Positions 1 through 11,312 of a stretch of DNA of 64,000 nucleotides are shown here, one piece after another. Source of the stretch: Gordionus sp. m RMFG-2023. Its lineage: Eukaryota > Nematomorpha > Gordioida > Chordodea > Parachordodidae. The DNA lies in NCBI RefSeq assembly GCF_954871325.1, contig NC_088777.1, forward strand, positions 28,745,366 to 28,809,365. Reading direction: 5' to 3'. The notes under the pieces are model-generated. The model searched no databases, was not told the DNA's origin, and saw only the letters and a list, made by a program, of their open reading frames with translations. A program made the translations under genes and the position numbers. Within the stretch, counting starts at the first letter, position 1. Each line of letters starts with the position of its first letter.

Positions 1-205
1 TGATTTTTTTAAATATTTTATTCCAGTTCTTAACTACCAAAATTATTATGATCTTTGGTTGGGGTTGGGAAAATTTTTTCAAAATTATTATGGCCTTGGA
101 GATTGCTTGGTAATTTTTTCAATATTAAATAATAGGCATAGATGATCACTTATATTTTAACAAATTGTATTGATATGGCAGTGACGAGGCGTCAAGTTTA
201 CTACT
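1..205 (-). repeat. Dispersed repeat copy, inverted
   Basis: Bases 1-110 are the reverse complement of segments near 4365-4480 and 4970-5060. The shared words include a CATAATAATTTTGG core followed by an AGTTAAGAACTG-like word and an AATAAAATATTTAAA tract. This is a repeat family with at least three copies in the first 5 kb. No coding potential is visible. The rest of the stretch, 110-205, is AT-rich without a recognised feature. Confidence 0.6.
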
Positions 206-2513
206 AGGGAAGCAATCAAAAATTTTTTTTATTTTATTTTTTAGTCAAACCATAAATTAAGATTTTTAAATAAGCGGAATTCGTCTTTGTTTTTGAGTAA
301 AGTGATCAAGTACTGAATTATAAAAGTTATTACTAGATTTTAAATTTTTCAATAATTTTTTTTCAATAGAAATCAAAACTAGATTCGATAATTGATTTTG
401 ACTCATTCTGTTTCTACAATAAGATTTGATTATTTTTAAAGATGAAAACCCCCGTTCTGCACTTGCTGTTGTAGCAGCCAAAGTTAAAATGAATTTGCAT
501 AATTTAAAAAACTCTTTAAAACTTTTCATCAAATCGGTATTAATTAAAAATTCAAGTATTTCATAAACATTTTTTCTCTTTCTAAATTCATCGTCACGAA
601 ACACTACCTTTAATTCGGTTTCCAGCTTGTGTAAGTCGAAAAATTGAGAATAAGTGTCATTTAAATTGTCTAATAAATATTTTGGAAATTTTGATTAAAT
701 ATTTGAAATTTACTAATATCTAACAATTCGACGAATTTGATATTTTTTAATGTATCAAACCGAAAATCAATTTCATTGATGATAGTATCTATTATTTTAA
801 TTATCAAATTTTTATAAAATTCTCTTGTATTAGGCAATCCGGATCTATTACGTTTTTTATCTAAATTGTCTTCAATATTTTCCTTTACATTTAAATTTCT
901 CCAAAAAACATCAAAGTTTTCTATGTTAGATTTAACTGAATTTCTGAAATCGTTAATACTTTTAAGACAATATGATACATCGTTAATTTTAGTTTGAAGT
1001 ATATCAAATAATAAATCAGATTCTGGAAAAACTTCTTGAAAAAAATATAACAAAATTAGAAAATTTGCATCATTTAATATATTTAAATAGCCACGAGATG
1101 TTATTAGAACATCATTATCCCAAACAATATCAGATTTTTCATCAATCATACTTTCAAAAAAACGACTAGATCCTTCAAATAATTGAAAACTGTTTGAACC
1201 AGCCGACCATTGTATTCCCATCTTGTTGGGGCTACTCGTGGTAATCTTTTTTAAACATATTTATCAAATTCTGCTGTACGCTTAGATGATGTACTAAAAA
1301 AACTGGCTAAACCAGATAAAGTTGCAAAAAAAACCTTACATTCTTTAATTTTGCTGCAAGATTTTGATAATATAAGATTTAACTTGTGGGTAAAACAATG
1401 AATATAAAGTGCAGAAGGATTGACGTCTCTAATTTTTGCTTGCAGTCCATGTGAATCACCTGACATAACAGCTGCGCCATCGTAACTTTGACCTATCAAT
1501 TTTTTCATAATTTTCTTATCATTCAAAAATTTAATGACAAATTTTGATAAAGAATTAGCATCACGATGCATTGTTAACATCAAAGAATTCAATAAATCTT
1601 TCATATAATGTCCCGTTATTTAAAACATATCGAAGAACTACAGCCAGTTGGGATTTATTATTTATATCAATTGTTTCATCAAATATTATTGTTATAAATT
1701 CCGTTTCTTCCAATTCATCTAATATTTTTTGGTGTATATGAAATGGAGTTAATTAAATCATTTTGGATATCACTTGATAGTCCAATAAAAGTTGTACTAT
1801 TTTCTAAATGATGTTTTAATAGAAAATTTTCTTCCGCGAGCAAATAAATTAATTCAATATAATTTCCTCTATTTACTGAATTAGGTGATTCATCATCACC
1901 ACGGAATGCAAGCTGCTGAACTCCAAGAAAACATATAGAATTGATTAAAATTTTCAATATTTCTCTATTTGATTTAACTTTCGAATTATGCTGTTTGATT
2001 GATATTTTGCGCATCAAATCTATCATATTTTCAATACGAATTTCGCCAAATGTTTTTAATTGAATCATCGACTGCAAATGAGCTATTGATTCTTCTTTAA
2101 CTGCCTTTGAAAAATTAATTATATCCGAAAATCCTCTATCATTCCAAACATATTTTTCCTTTGGGAATAATAAGCATGACCAACAATATAGAGAATTAGA
2201 AAATTCACATCCAGTGAGCCATTAATATTTATCATATTTATCGATAGAAAAATTACAAATGCAAGATTTTATTTCTTTTTTAAATTTCTTAAAATTGGCT
2301 TTGGTCTTCCTTTTTCAATAATTAATTTTTTGGTATCAAAATTTCTTGAGCTAAATGATAATATTAATAAATTTTCAATAATACAATTACAATTATTAAA
2401 CATTAATTTAAAGAGAAAAAAATTTTTTTTTTAAAAAGTAAGAAAAAAAATTTAATATAAAAAATTTATTTTTCTTTTATAAAAGAATAAGCAATTTTTT
2501 ATTTGCTTCCCCA
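206..2513 (-). mobile_element. hAT element remnant, ZMYM1-type
   Basis: The interval is bounded by GGGAAGCAA-type ends: GGGAAGCAATCAAAAAT at about 206, and its imperfect complement ending in TTGCTTCCCC at about 2513. It encloses a broken hAT transposase on the minus strand. No matching 8-bp target duplication was found, so the outer limits are approximate. Two further copies of the right-end word, AAATAAGCAATATTA(G/A)ATTTGCTTCC, lie at about 2585-2610 and 2693-2720. The right end therefore seems to have been duplicated in tandem, or the true end lies near 2720. Confidence 0.65.
266..2290 (-). pseudogene. hAT transposase, zinc finger MYM-type 1-like
   Basis: Read on the minus strand, the pieces follow the usual order of ZMYM1-like hAT proteins. 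A TTF-type zinc-finger segment with CWSCLLFPKEKYVW lies at about 2090-2230. The DUF4371-like start with QQLAFRGDDES and NRGNY is at 1715-2077. The catalytic-region motif LIGQSYDGAAVMSG is at 1251-1604, followed by a helical middle part (670-1221). The C-terminal dimerisation block is at 266-604, with ASAERGFSSLK. The protein would catalyse cut-and-paste transposition in the nucleus. It is split over at least four open frames separated by stops or frame changes, so it is not expressed as one protein. Confidence in the family is high because four conserved blocks are collinear. Confidence 0.85.
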
Positions 2514-3593
2514 ATGCTTATTTTTTAATCGTAAAATTAAACAATATCATAACATGATTTTCTATTTATTTATTGAAAAAATAAGCAATATTAGATTTGC
2601 TTCCCTCTTGTATATTTTTTTAACGTAATAAAAAAATTACACCAAAAAAATATAATATGAATCATGATTTATTAGTATATTTATTATAGGAAAATAAGCA
2701 ATATTAAATTTGCTTCCATCATTTTTTAACATAGTAAATATAATAGTAAATTTTTTTACGTAGTAAAAATAATAGTAAATTTTTGAACGTAGTAAAAATA
2801 ATAGTAAATTTTTGAACGTAGTAAAAATAATAGTAAATTTTTTAACGTAAATTTTTTATCGTAGTAAAATATTATAAATCTTTTTAACGTTATAAAAAAT
2901 ATATTAATTATTTTAAGGAAGTAATTTTATTTTTTTTTAGCATAGTATAAAGATTATATTAAGTTTATCTAAGAATTTTGTAAAAAAAATTTCAAGTGGT
3001 ATTAAAACTCATAAAATTAATTAATATTTTTGCTAACTCTCTTTTGCACTTTTTAATAATTTTTGACAATTATTCACTTATAATAGTTTATAAATCTATT
3101 TGGAGAGATTTATATAATACAAAATTAAAAAAAATACTATTAAAAATATTATACAAAAATTCCATAACATATCTTAAGTTAAAAATGTAAGAAAAAATTA
3201 AAAGATTTTGCTGATTATATTTCTTTAGTCTACATCCGTTTAGCCTGGACCACAAAGTTTTCGTTCAAGGCGGGCCCTTAAGATAAGATCTAGGGATTTA
3301 TAACGTATATAAATTAAAATAGTGAATAATAAACCACTTCTTAAAAATAATTATAATTATTTCCTCCACAAAATTGAAAATATTAATAATTAATATTCAG
3401 GAGTTTATAAATATTTACTGTTAGGTAATTTTATATAATCCTAAAACTAAACAAGTCTAGAATATTATATTCAAATTCTTTAACCAAAATCTGTTTGGGT
3501 TTTATTAGTTCTTAAATTTTTATTGATATATTATATTCGTACACACTAAAATATTTGCCGTTGGCAAAGTCAAGTCTACTGTAAGCTTATTAG
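2514..3593. repeat. AT-rich stretch with short tandem repeat
   Basis: Between about 2735 and 2850 a unit of roughly 32 bp, built on ATAGTAAATTTTTGAACGTAG, is repeated three to four times with small changes. The rest, including the 64-codon open frame at 2996-3190, is AT-rich with biased composition. It shows no motif that would support a gene. Confidence 0.5.
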
Positions 3594-3884
3594 TAGTGTT
3601 GTTAATAGGCTTAGTCGAGTCGACTTAGCCTAAATTTTTGTCAAGTTTTGAGTCGTAAAATTCATTTCAAATTGAGCGGCTCAATGAGCCGCATGAGTTG
3701 GCTCGATTTATCGGCTTGATGAGTCGCTTCAGAGTCGGCTCGATATATATAAAATAAAAAAATAATTTGATTTGTGCCATTATTATAATTATAAATTGTG
3801 GCATAAACCACTTCAAGGGGCTTCCTACCTAAACCATTAGTTTTTTAGGCCATAATAAATTGAAAATCATTTTTATTTATTAAT

Positions 3885-3950
3885 AATACGGGCCGGGCCC
3901 GGCCGTGTAAATGATACCTCTGCAGGTCTCTGATATAAATTAAAAGAAAC
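3885..3950 (-). repeat. End fragment of GGCCCGG-rich hAT MITE
   Basis: The segment GGGCCGGGCCCGGCCGTG followed by GATACCTCTGCAGGTCTCTG matches, inverted, the end of the MITEs near 18850-19190 and 40125-40365. Only one terminus is recognisable here. Confidence 0.6.
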
Positions 3951-4364
3951 ATTATCTCTTCTGTTCCCCCTTATCATTTAACCCTTTCATTAATTTTTTT
4001 TAAAAAAAATTACCTAACAAAGACTTTTAAAGAAAATGGGGGTAAGTATGATGAATTGCGAGAGAAATTTAGTGAAAATTTTTTTCTTAAGTTTCTTTGA
4101 TTATATAATACTAGTAGATAGCTCGTCAAAAATGACGGGGAATGAAAATTTTCTTCTTACTTTTATGCATGTTACTTGTTTTTTGAAAATAATATCCAAT
4201 TTTTATTCTTCTTACCCCCTCATCCCTTCAGGCCAGGTTTAATCCATTAAAACTAAGTGCTATGGTTTGAGTAAAAATAAATTTAAAGCATTTACTTGAT
4301 AATACCAATATTATTTGTTAAATATTACTGATTACTTATACCTAATATTTAATATTAAAAAAAA

Positions 4365-5120
4365 TTCCCAGGCAAAGTCCAAAGCCATATTAAATATGAA
4401 AAATTCTTCCAAGCCCAAAGAAAGATCATAATAATTTTGGCAGTTAAGAACTGAAATAAAATATTTAAATAATCATAATGAATTTAAAAATACAATCAAA
4501 ATTCAGATTTTCATGGGCCTTGGTTTTTTGATCAGGTCAAGCCCAGGCCTGCAAAAAAATTTGTTTTGGGCCAATGTCTGACCTATAATTAATAATAAAA
4601 AAATTCTCAAGCGTCCAAGCTCATAATAATTTTGAAAAATTTTTCCCAAGCCCAGCCCAATATAATTTATAAAAATATTTTACAAGCCCAACCCATAATA
4701 ATTTTATAAAAAAAATTTTTCAAACCTGGCCAACCGATAGTAATTTAAATTTTTTTCCAAGCCTGGAGATAGGTAAATCTCTAAAAACCATATCTATTTT
4801 TTAGTCTATTTTAACCCAGCTCACCCCAACCAAGGCCAACCCATTAAGACTAAGAGTGAATACTATTTTTTTGAATAAAAATATATTTAAATTAGATTTT
4901 ACCTGAGGGCCATATAAATATTATGTGTTAAATATTACACCTATGCCTAATATTAAAAAAATTCCCAACACTTGGTTTTCTCAAACCCGCAAAAGACCAT
5001 AATAATTTTGATAGTTGAGGACTGAAATAAAATATATAAAAAGTCACAATGCATTTAAAATGGTTTTTTGAACAGGCCTGGCTATGTCTGCAAAAAAAAT
5101 TTCAGACCAATCTATAACCC
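4365..5120. repeat. Degenerate AAGCCCA-rich repeats
   Basis: This stretch is a loose series of direct repeats with AAGCCCAGCCCA-like words spaced by CATAATAATTTT. Two copies of the AGTTAAGAACTG / AATAAAATAT word are also found inverted at 1-110. It resembles the terminal part of a non-autonomous DNA element. No ends or duplications were identified. Confidence 0.45.
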
Positions 5121-5317
5121 ATATTTAAAATTCAAAAATCTTAAAGCACCTCTATTTTAAATTTTATTCAATATGATTTCCATCACATTTTTAAATTTTG
5201 ATATTTCTAATACATGCTCACAGTATACATTGCAACAATTTTACCTCTTTTACTCTTAAATTTTAATATTTATATAAAATTTATTAATAAAGTATATTTA
5301 ATACCATACACACAAAC

Positions 5318-6470
5318 TAGTGATGTTAAAAGTTATTTTTGAAACATAACTAGTTACAGTTACTAGTTACATTGGCAAAAACATAACTAGTTACATTTTT
5401 ACAAAAGTAACTAGTTACTTACTTTATACATCCTTCATATGCGCATTATTTATTTATTAAATGCATTTATTTAATATAAAAAAAATTAGGATAAACAAAG
5501 TATAATCAGTTATTTAAAATAATATACAATTTATTTATATAAAAAAATATCGCAAAATTGAATATTTACATCGAATATAAAAATATATATTTGCATTGAA
5601 AAAAAAACATTTATTTTTCATAAAAATTAGAATCTAATAATGTTTATTTGCTTTTAACAACAAATTAATTTCAAAGTTATTATCTAGGAGACGTGCTCGT
5701 TTATCTCCAAAAATGAGCTTACCTAGACTGAATAAGCGCTCTACGGGATCACTTGATGTTAGAACAACATTATATTTAATAAAGAGTAATTTTAACTTTG
5801 GAAAATCGTTATATAAAGAAAAAGTGTTGTTATTAGATTTGATAAAGTTTTCTATAAGTTCATTATCCAGAATATTTTGGCGCTTTAGGTCAAAAAATCC
5901 AACTACATCAAGTGATGTTGGTTTTGAGCATGATTCATTCGTCTGGGATTCACTTTGAGGTATTAAGGTATTTATTAAATTTAAAATTTCCTCCTTTTTT
6001 GCTTTATTCCTTTCTTGCCTAATCCAAGGCCATTCAGTTTTAAATAAAGGGTGAAGAATTGCAGCAACGATGTTGTCATTATCATAAAGATTATTAAACC
6101 TATAAATAATTATTTGATTTTAGTTACCTTTTTTCAATACTAGCTAATATAGTATCCTTTAGAGGTTGACAATATTTTAATCCCTGCACATCTGCCATAC
6201 ATATAAGTATTTGTGTTATTGTTGGGAACAATCAGACATTTTCACAAAATTTTAAATTAATAAATTTAATTTAAAAAATAAAATTAATTTATCACAACAT
6301 ATTAAAAATAAAATTAATTATTTGAATATATCTTTAAAAGTAACTAGTTACTTTTGGCAGTTACATTTCAAAAATTTTATCTAGTTACAGTTACTAGTTA
6401 CAATTTTAAAAATATAACTAGTTACAGTTATTTTTTAGCCAAAATGTAACTAGTTACCTTAACATCACTA
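5318..6470 (-). mobile_element. Nested hAT element, 1.15 kb
   Basis: Terminal repeats TAGTGATGTTAA and TTAACATCACTA are flanked by an exact 8-bp duplication, ACACAAAC (5310-5317 and 6471-6478). The ends are dense in the palindrome TAACTAGTTA. The minus strand of about 5640-5960 encodes a hAT C-terminal dimerisation block that continues into SLGKLIFGDKRARLL. This is closely similar to the plus-strand block at 12671-12931, so both belong to one family. The transposase is otherwise lost; this is an internally deleted copy. Confidence 0.9.
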
Positions 6471-7644
6471 ACACAAACTAAATAATTACCCTTCAACACA
6501 TGGTTTGGGAATTTTCTTAAAATAATACATAAGTCATTTTTTATTTTAAAAATCTCTAAATTCCCTCAACAAAGTGGTTAAATTTTTAAATAATCATAGT
6601 GTATATAATAGTTGGCTTATTCAAAATATTAAGATGTAAAATTAAAATTTCAATAAAGATGAGGGAGACTGAGGTTAGTCGAACCGATTTTTACATGGTT
6701 ATAATAGCTCCTGTTTTTTTTAGTTAATATAAAAAATTATATATGATTTGATACCTAAAAAACATACTCTATAAAGGTTCCTTATAAAAAATTTTAAGTA
6801 TATAATCAATTTTTTGTAAAATAGAAAATTTTTTCCAACAAGCTTCAATAATGTGTGAGGCAAACCACTTCAAGGGCTGTTTAAATCATTGGGTTTTTAG
6901 AGATTATGATTTCTAAGTAATGATGTGTATGGTTTAGTAAGCCCCGCTAGCTCTAAATTGACAAATCATTATTGAAATAGTATCTGGATATAATAAATAC
7001 TCGTGAAATTTTCCCAAATTATAAAAGAGTGTTTAAACTTTGTTATAAAATTTCATTTACATATAAATATTTATATATTAATAATTATTTCAATAGATTT
7101 TTTGCCTATAGATGTAAACTAAAAAAAACTATATTAGGATAAAATTTTAACCTTCTGATGTATTTAGTTTTAAAATGAGAATAAGTGGTTTACCAAGCCC
7201 CGGGTTAACCTCCCAGTCTCCTCTATTATAAAATTTTTAGATATTTCGTATCGTGAATAGCCGTTTAATTCTAATTAAAATATCTATCACAATATTTAAT
7301 ATTAAAATTACATTCTCAAAAATAAACCAGAACTTTATGATTAGATTATTAAGTGAATGAATAATTTTGGGTTAATTATCCATAATTATCATAATGTAAA
7401 ATTCTATAAATTTAATTTTATTAAAAATTATTTTTCGAAAAACTTTATTTATTTACATTCTCCCCTTCCTTCTTTTTTTCCAAAAGAAATTATTTTTTAA
7501 CAATAGGAATTTATTTTTATCAAAACTAAACATGATTTTTTTAATCACCCTATTGTTTTTTATTAAAAATTATTTTAAAAAAAATTTATTTATTTTCCCT
7601 TCTAACTTTTTTTTAATAAAATTTTTTTTACAATAGGTTTAGCC
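6471..7644. other. AT-rich filler, no feature seen
   Basis: Apart from membership of the larger 3594-8040 element, this stretch shows only AT-rich sequence. Its one repeated phrase, CCACTTCAAGGG, also occurs near 3810. No open frame with a recognisable motif was found. Confidence 0.4.
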
Positions 7645-7867
7645 TAGAGTTGTTAAACGGCTCGTTTTGAGCCGATTTTTAAAAATGGCTAACTCAATAT
7701 TTTATCCAGAAAAATATTACTTAAGTCTGAAGATTTTGCTCATAGAAGTAACAAAGGTTTAGACATATATTATAAAAATATCGAGGTTCAGGTAATATTT
7801 TCCTGGCTAAAATATTGAGTTAGTCGTTTTAAAAAATCGGCTCAAAATGAGCCGTTTAACAACACTA
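7645..7867. mobile_element. Palindromic hAT MITE, 223 bp
   Basis: The ends TAGAGTTGTTAAACGGCTCG and its complement CGGCTCAAAATGAGCCGTTT..ACACTA are inverted. The exact 8-bp duplication GTTTAGCC lies at 7637-7644 and 7868-7875. The inverted arms extend for about 60 bp, including AATATTTT-based words, so the whole unit can fold back. It has no coding capacity. A decayed relative with GCTCGTTTGAGCC lies near 44840-44990. Confidence 0.92.
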
Positions 7868-8040
7868 GTTTAGCCTCTTATTGTAAAATTATGTTTGAAT
7901 AATTATAATGGCACAAATATTTTTTAATTATTATATATAGAGCCGACTCATGTGGCTCATTGAGCCGCTCAATTTAAAATGAGTTTTACGACTCCAACCT
8001 GAGTTCAGAGTCGTAAAAACTCGACTATTTAACAACACTT

Positions 8041-9220
8041 ATTTTATAAAATATATACATGCTAATTATAGAAAATTCAAAAGGTTGAAATTTTAAAATT
8101 CATTTGACAAATAATTTAAAATGGATAAAGGGGGGAGGGGATCTCTTTATTGTGTTCACAAAGGTTATGCAACAATAATATAATTCCCCGTCCAAATAGA
8201 TTTTCTTTTCTTAAATTGTTAAATTGCTTAGTTTCATAATTTTGTAACCAAATTAAATTAATTATTTTTTAATATAATATTTCATGACATATTTATCACA
8301 ATATATTCCATATTTTTGCTCTCAAGTTAATGGTAATATTTATTGAATTTCACATAAATGTACTTTTTTTAAAGACTTAGATTATTTTAGAATTTAAAAT
8401 TTTTTAAAAAAACTAATAAATTAGTAATCATTACTTACTAATAAGAAAAATTTACAGGCCAGTCCCGGATTTTTAAAAAAAATATATTATATTTATTTTT
8501 GATTTTATAGCTAATAATGGCGATTTCAAATATTAGGTTTTAAAATATACGGCCTGGCCCGGATATTTTTTTTAAAAATAATTATATAATTTACCTATAT
8601 TTTTGACTCGAATTTAGAATTAAATATTTTACAAAAATTTTAAAAATGAAAATTTTATTTGTTATATTAATAATTAACACATTTCCTTACTAATATTATT
8701 ATGCTGAGTAAGTTTTTATTTCCTATTTTTTTAACAACTGATATCTCTAAAAAAAACTTTCGGTTTATGTATTCTTTTTTTAAACGTTTTTTTAATAAAA
8801 CTATCGTTTTATTAACCTAAATTTTTGTAAAATGCATATACTTTTAAAATTAGACCTGAGACCCATGAAATAAAATATATAAAAGTCATAATTCATTTAA
8901 AAATAAAATCAGAATATGAAAGTTACATCTAGTTTTATCAATTTTATGTTGAATTTTTTATAATAAAAATATTTGATTATAAATTATTTTTAATGTATAT
9001 TATGAAATATCGTCCTCTATTTGATTAAATTAAACAAATCCCAGTTCGATATCTTATTCTAGCTAGGATCAGGATGGTATAGCAGGAAATAATCTCTCAG
9101 CTAACCTACATAATAATTCCTTTTAATCCTATTTGCTATTTAAAAGCCCTAAGTGGTCCCGATTAAAATTTTTTTAACCATAAGCTGAATTGCTTGCAGG
9201 ATTTTAATATCTAAGTACAA
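8041..9220. repeat. AT-rich region with GGCCCGG MITE remnant
   Basis: At 8455-8600 the words CAGGCCAGTCCCGGAT and ATACGGCCTGGCCCGGAT flank a GCTAATAATGGCGATTT core. This core occurs, inverted, in the MITEs at 18850-19190 and 40125-40365 as GCCATTATTAGC. It is a truncated minus-orientation copy. The remainder of the interval is AT-rich with nothing else recognisable. Confidence 0.55.
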
Positions 9221-10165
9221 TATTATTGATAAATATTTTTTATTTGAAATTGAAATTGAAACAACATTATTCATCTGGACCCCGGGTCTGCGTTTTACAC
9301 AACCAACTAATTAACAACACTACTAATAAGAGATCAAGAGTGAATACTGTTATTTTAGTTGATATATACTTTAATTGCTTCTATTTTAAAGTCATATTAA
9401 TATTTTGTGTTGATAAAAAATTTCCTGGCCCTCCAAGACCTAGAGCCCATTTTTAGTAACCTTTTATTTAATGCCCATATTAAAACAATATTTTTTTACC
9501 CTCAAAAAGAGATTTTAATTACCTTTTATTCGATACCCATATCAAAAAAAATTATTTTTTACACCCCCCCCTCCACCCCCCAGACCAAGTCATACCCATC
9601 AAGACAAATGAATACTTTTATTCTAAAGTTAATTAAATTAGATTTTATTTGATACCCATTCCATTGGTGATATCGGTCATATCATATCCCTGCGGGTCTT
9701 GACCCCGGGTCCGATCCCCGGATCTAAACCCCGGGTCTGCATGAGCACATATAAGGGTGGTAAATTTTAAACCAAGCAAATTAACAACATAAATTATATC
9801 AATAAAACATAGTTGAAATATTGAAGAATAATAATAATACTTATCTTATGGCAGACTTAATAAACTATTGGAATCTACAAACCCCGGGTTTGAGGTTTGT
9901 TGGGGCAAAAATAAACTTTTATATAATTTGGAAGGTGTTCAGTGGCGTACTCCACAAAAAAAAAATTTTTTCTAAATTTTTTTTAAAAATTTTAGATAGA
10001 TAAAAATATTTATTGGGACATCACCTTTTTTAAAATTTAAATGATAAAATTATATCACATTAAACAATGCCATATCTTACGGGTACCATACCAAAAAATT
10101 ATCAAGTAAAACACGATATAATAGTTTTTATTTATAAATAATTCATATATAATATATATGACATT
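9221..10165. repeat. AT-rich stretch with scattered CCCCGGGTCTG motifs
   Basis: GC-rich words ACCCCGGGTCTGC, ACCCCGGGTCCG, AACCCCGGGTCTGC and ACCCCGGGTTTG occur at about 9279, 9702, 9728 and 9881. They stand out in otherwise AT-rich DNA. At 9941 a hAT-like terminus, CAGTGGCGTACTCCA, begins but has no partner end in view. Open frames here (9226-9456, 9407-9652, 9821-10003) have no recognisable motifs and are probably chance. Confidence 0.4.
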
Positions 10166-10169
10166 AACA

Positions 10170-10358
10170 TTATTTAATAAAAAGATTAATTTTTAATTTG
10201 TTAAAATTCATATCTTCCTTAGACGACCCAGAAGGTTCTATTTTTTCTTTTTCCTTGTTATTCCAGGGAGCATTAGGTAGGTCTTGACATTTTGACACAT
10301 AATGACTACCAAAACCAACAGATAGGCGTAGGTGACCTACGTCTTTTTCCTCTCTCAT
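10170..10358 (-). CDS. Possible small coding exon, unknown
   Basis: This is a 62-codon minus-strand frame starting MREEKDVGHLRLSVGF. It has more balanced codon use than its surroundings and a soluble, charged C-terminal half (NKEKEKIEPSGSSKED). A TATATATA tract followed by CTACCAG lies just upstream on that strand, which could serve as a core promoter or as a 3' splice site. No domain is recognised. It could be an exon of a host gene, a gene fragment carried by an element, or chance. Function is not assigned. Confidence 0.22.
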   Translation of the reverse strand: MREEKDVGHLRLSVGFGSHYVSKCQDLPNAPWNNKEKEKIEPSGSSKEDMNFNKLKINLFIK

Positions 10359-10689
10359 AACTGGTAGTATATATAGGTTTTCTATATTTTTTTCTTTAAA
10401 TTATACATATGAAAAAATTTAATTAAATAATCATAAAATATATTATAATTAGTATAAATTTTATTACTTATATTGATGTATTAACGTTGGTTTAAGAGAA
10501 TTTTTTTCCTCCATTTTTAGCTTCGTTATGGTATAAAAAGCACCATCCAAAAAAAAATGTAGCACACGACACTGAAATATAAATAATTTAAAATTAAAAA
10601 TAGATATTCAACTTGAAGTATCGGGGATATTTTTTTAGAAAAGTTTATTTTTAAAATTGAATTTTATGGTAAAATAAAACTAGATTCAT

Positions 10690-10758
10690 ATAATCTAGAA
10701 AATAGAGCCACCACTATAACCCCGGGGGCATTTTATTCCCGATTTCCCCTATAGTTTT
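10690..10758. repeat. Short repeat shared with 57360-57440
   Basis: The phrase TCTAGAAAATAGAGCC, then CTATAACCCCGGGGGCATTTTATTCCCGATTTCCC in near form, recurs at about 57368-57432 as CTAGAAAATAAAGCC with CTATAATCCCGGGTTCA and CCCCGATCTCCC. It is probably one end of an unidentified dispersed element. A hAT element begins immediately after it here. Confidence 0.5.
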
Positions 10759-11312
10759 TTAGTGTTGTTAAGGTAACTAGTTTAAAAAATAACTATAACT
10801 AGTTATATTTTAAAAATTGTAATTAGTAACTGTAACTAGTTACATTTTTACCAATATAACTGCTAAAAGTAACTAGTTACTTTTAAAAATATGTTTTTAT
10901 AAATCTATATAATATATTCAGGATTTTATTTTTAAAGTTCTTTTATACATCTATATAAAATATTATCAATTATAAATGAAATGCCTTTGCGATTTATTAT
11001 TTGATGAATTAGAATTGTGTTTATTTAAATCACAAGATCGTGATTTTATTAAAGAATATTGCAGTGTAAATTTAAATTAATGTCTTATAAATAATTTACA
11101 ATTTAAAAAAATTAGATTATGCAACCTCTAGCTAAATCTATTGATATACTAGATGGCAAATAATATATGTATCTAGGTTATTATACCCCAATAATAACAC
11201 CTACACTTATCTGTCTGGAGGGTGTTGAAGATTAAAATATTATCAATGCTATATTAGCTAGTATTAAAAAAAGGTAACTTAAATTAAATAATTATTTATA
11301 AATTAATAATAA

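Larger units (their letters stand above)
3594..8040. mobile_element. hAT-type element, TAGTGTTGTTAA ends, with nested insertions
   Basis: The left end TAGTGTTGTTAATAGGCTTA (3594) and right end ...TTAACAACACTT (8040) start inverted repeats of about 150 bp. Both carry the words GAGCGGCTCAATGAGCC and TTGTGCCATTAT in mirror order. The flanks (CTTATTAG on the left, CTTATTTT on the right if shifted) are only a partial target duplication. The body contains a younger hAT (5318-6470), a palindromic MITE (7645-7867) and a GGGCCGGGCC-type MITE end (3885-3945). Without these, under 3 kb of its own sequence remains and no transposase is visible, so this looks non-autonomous. Confidence 0.7.

Noticed and set aside
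5713-5958. Plus-strand frame MSLPRLNKRSTGSLD
   Set aside because: Reverse complement of a hAT dimerisation block (SLGKLIFGDKRARLL); the coding strand is minus.
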